Shown: positions 5,270-5,351 of the stretch, one piece after another
Numbering within the stretch: the stretch's first letter is position 1
Layout of the letters: the number at the start of each line of letters is the position of its first letter
Source: an uncultured Veillonella sp.
GTDB lineage: Bacteria > Bacillota > Negativicutes > Veillonellales > Veillonellaceae
Direction: 5' to 3'
Length of the DNA: 5,351 nt
Assembly (NCBI RefSeq): GCF_915069625.1
Contig: NZ_CAJZFD010000147.1
Location: 1-5,351, forward strand
Notes under the pieces: model-generated
The model's input: the letters and a program-made list of their open reading frames with translations, nothing else
Told to the model about the DNA's origin: nothing
Databases searched by the model: none
Position numbers and translations under genes: made by a program

Positions 5270-5351
5270 AAAAGGAAATAATCATTGTTACTATCTCCCT
5301 TGGTAATGATGGAGCTGAACGAATTTTAACAGAGTTAGCTCGTCAATGGGT
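5266..5351 (+). CDS. GT-B fold glycosyltransferase (GT4-like), N-terminal fragment cut by window end
   Basis: ATG 5266 overlaps the previous stop in an ATGA arrangement, with AGAGGAAGG at 5254-5262 as the ribosome binding site. The 28 complete codons encode a beta strand (KKEIIIVTISL) followed by GNDGAERILTELARQW. This corresponds to the first strand and glycine-rich loop plus GAER helix at the N-terminus of GT4-type glycosyltransferases, where SLGGGGAERV is usual. Here two of the glycines are Asn-Asp. It probably adds a sugar to the lipid-linked repeat unit on the cytoplasmic face of the membrane. Donor, acceptor and completeness cannot be judged from this fragment. Confidence 0.75.
   Translation, partial: MKKEIIIVTISLGNDGAERILTELARQW

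Overview
This window is the middle of a surface-polysaccharide (capsule, exopolysaccharide or teichoic-acid-like) biosynthesis operon. It has six complete genes and two fragments cut by the window edges, all on the + strand. By eye the DNA is AT-rich (roughly 40% GC). Most starts have strong purine-rich Shine-Dalgarno sites, and the tyrosine-kinase-type ATPase is a separate protein rather than fused to its membrane partner. These traits point to a low-GC Firmicute. Codon choice and overall feel would fit a Negativicute such as Veillonella, but the genus is a guess, because no rRNA or other marker gene is present.

Layout: 1-51 is the C-terminal tail of a gene that probably encodes the Wzz/CapA-type membrane partner. 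53-664 is a CpsD/CapB-type BY-kinase homologue with a degenerate active site. 665-737 is the only sizeable gap and contains a small AT-rich inverted repeat. 738-1937 is a DegT/DnrJ/EryC1-type PLP nucleotide-sugar aminotransferase. 1931-2617 is a PglC/WbaP-type initiating phosphoglycosyl transferase. 2629-3489 is a LicD-family phosphotransferase. 3505-4227 is an IspD/TarI-type cytidylyltransferase. 4220-5269 is an extended-SDR NAD-dependent epimerase/dehydratase. 5266-5351 is the N-terminus of a GT-B glycosyltransferase. From 738 onward the genes overlap by 4, 7 or 8 nt or are separated by 11-15 nt, so they are almost certainly co-transcribed and probably translationally coupled.

Proposed joint function (inference): the aminotransferase makes a UDP-4-amino-6-deoxy sugar. 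The sugar transferase loads that sugar, or another first sugar, onto undecaprenyl phosphate. The glycosyltransferase extends the chain. The cytidylyltransferase and SDR make a CDP-activated polyol or sugar, and LicD transfers its phosphate-linked group onto the glycan. The ATPase and its upstream partner would control chain length or export. The combination resembles pneumococcal teichoic-acid synthesis (aminotransferase plus initiating transferase, TarI, LicD) and the mammalian ISPD-fukutin/FKRP ribitol-phosphate pathway.

Two points stand out. The BY-kinase homologue has lost the Walker A lysine, the second acidic residue of Walker A' and the C-terminal tyrosine cluster. The CDP cassette carries an extended SDR where a TarJ- or Bcs1-type reductase would be expected, so the activated substrate is unknown. 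No RNA genes, mobile elements, CRISPR arrays or convincing terminators were seen.
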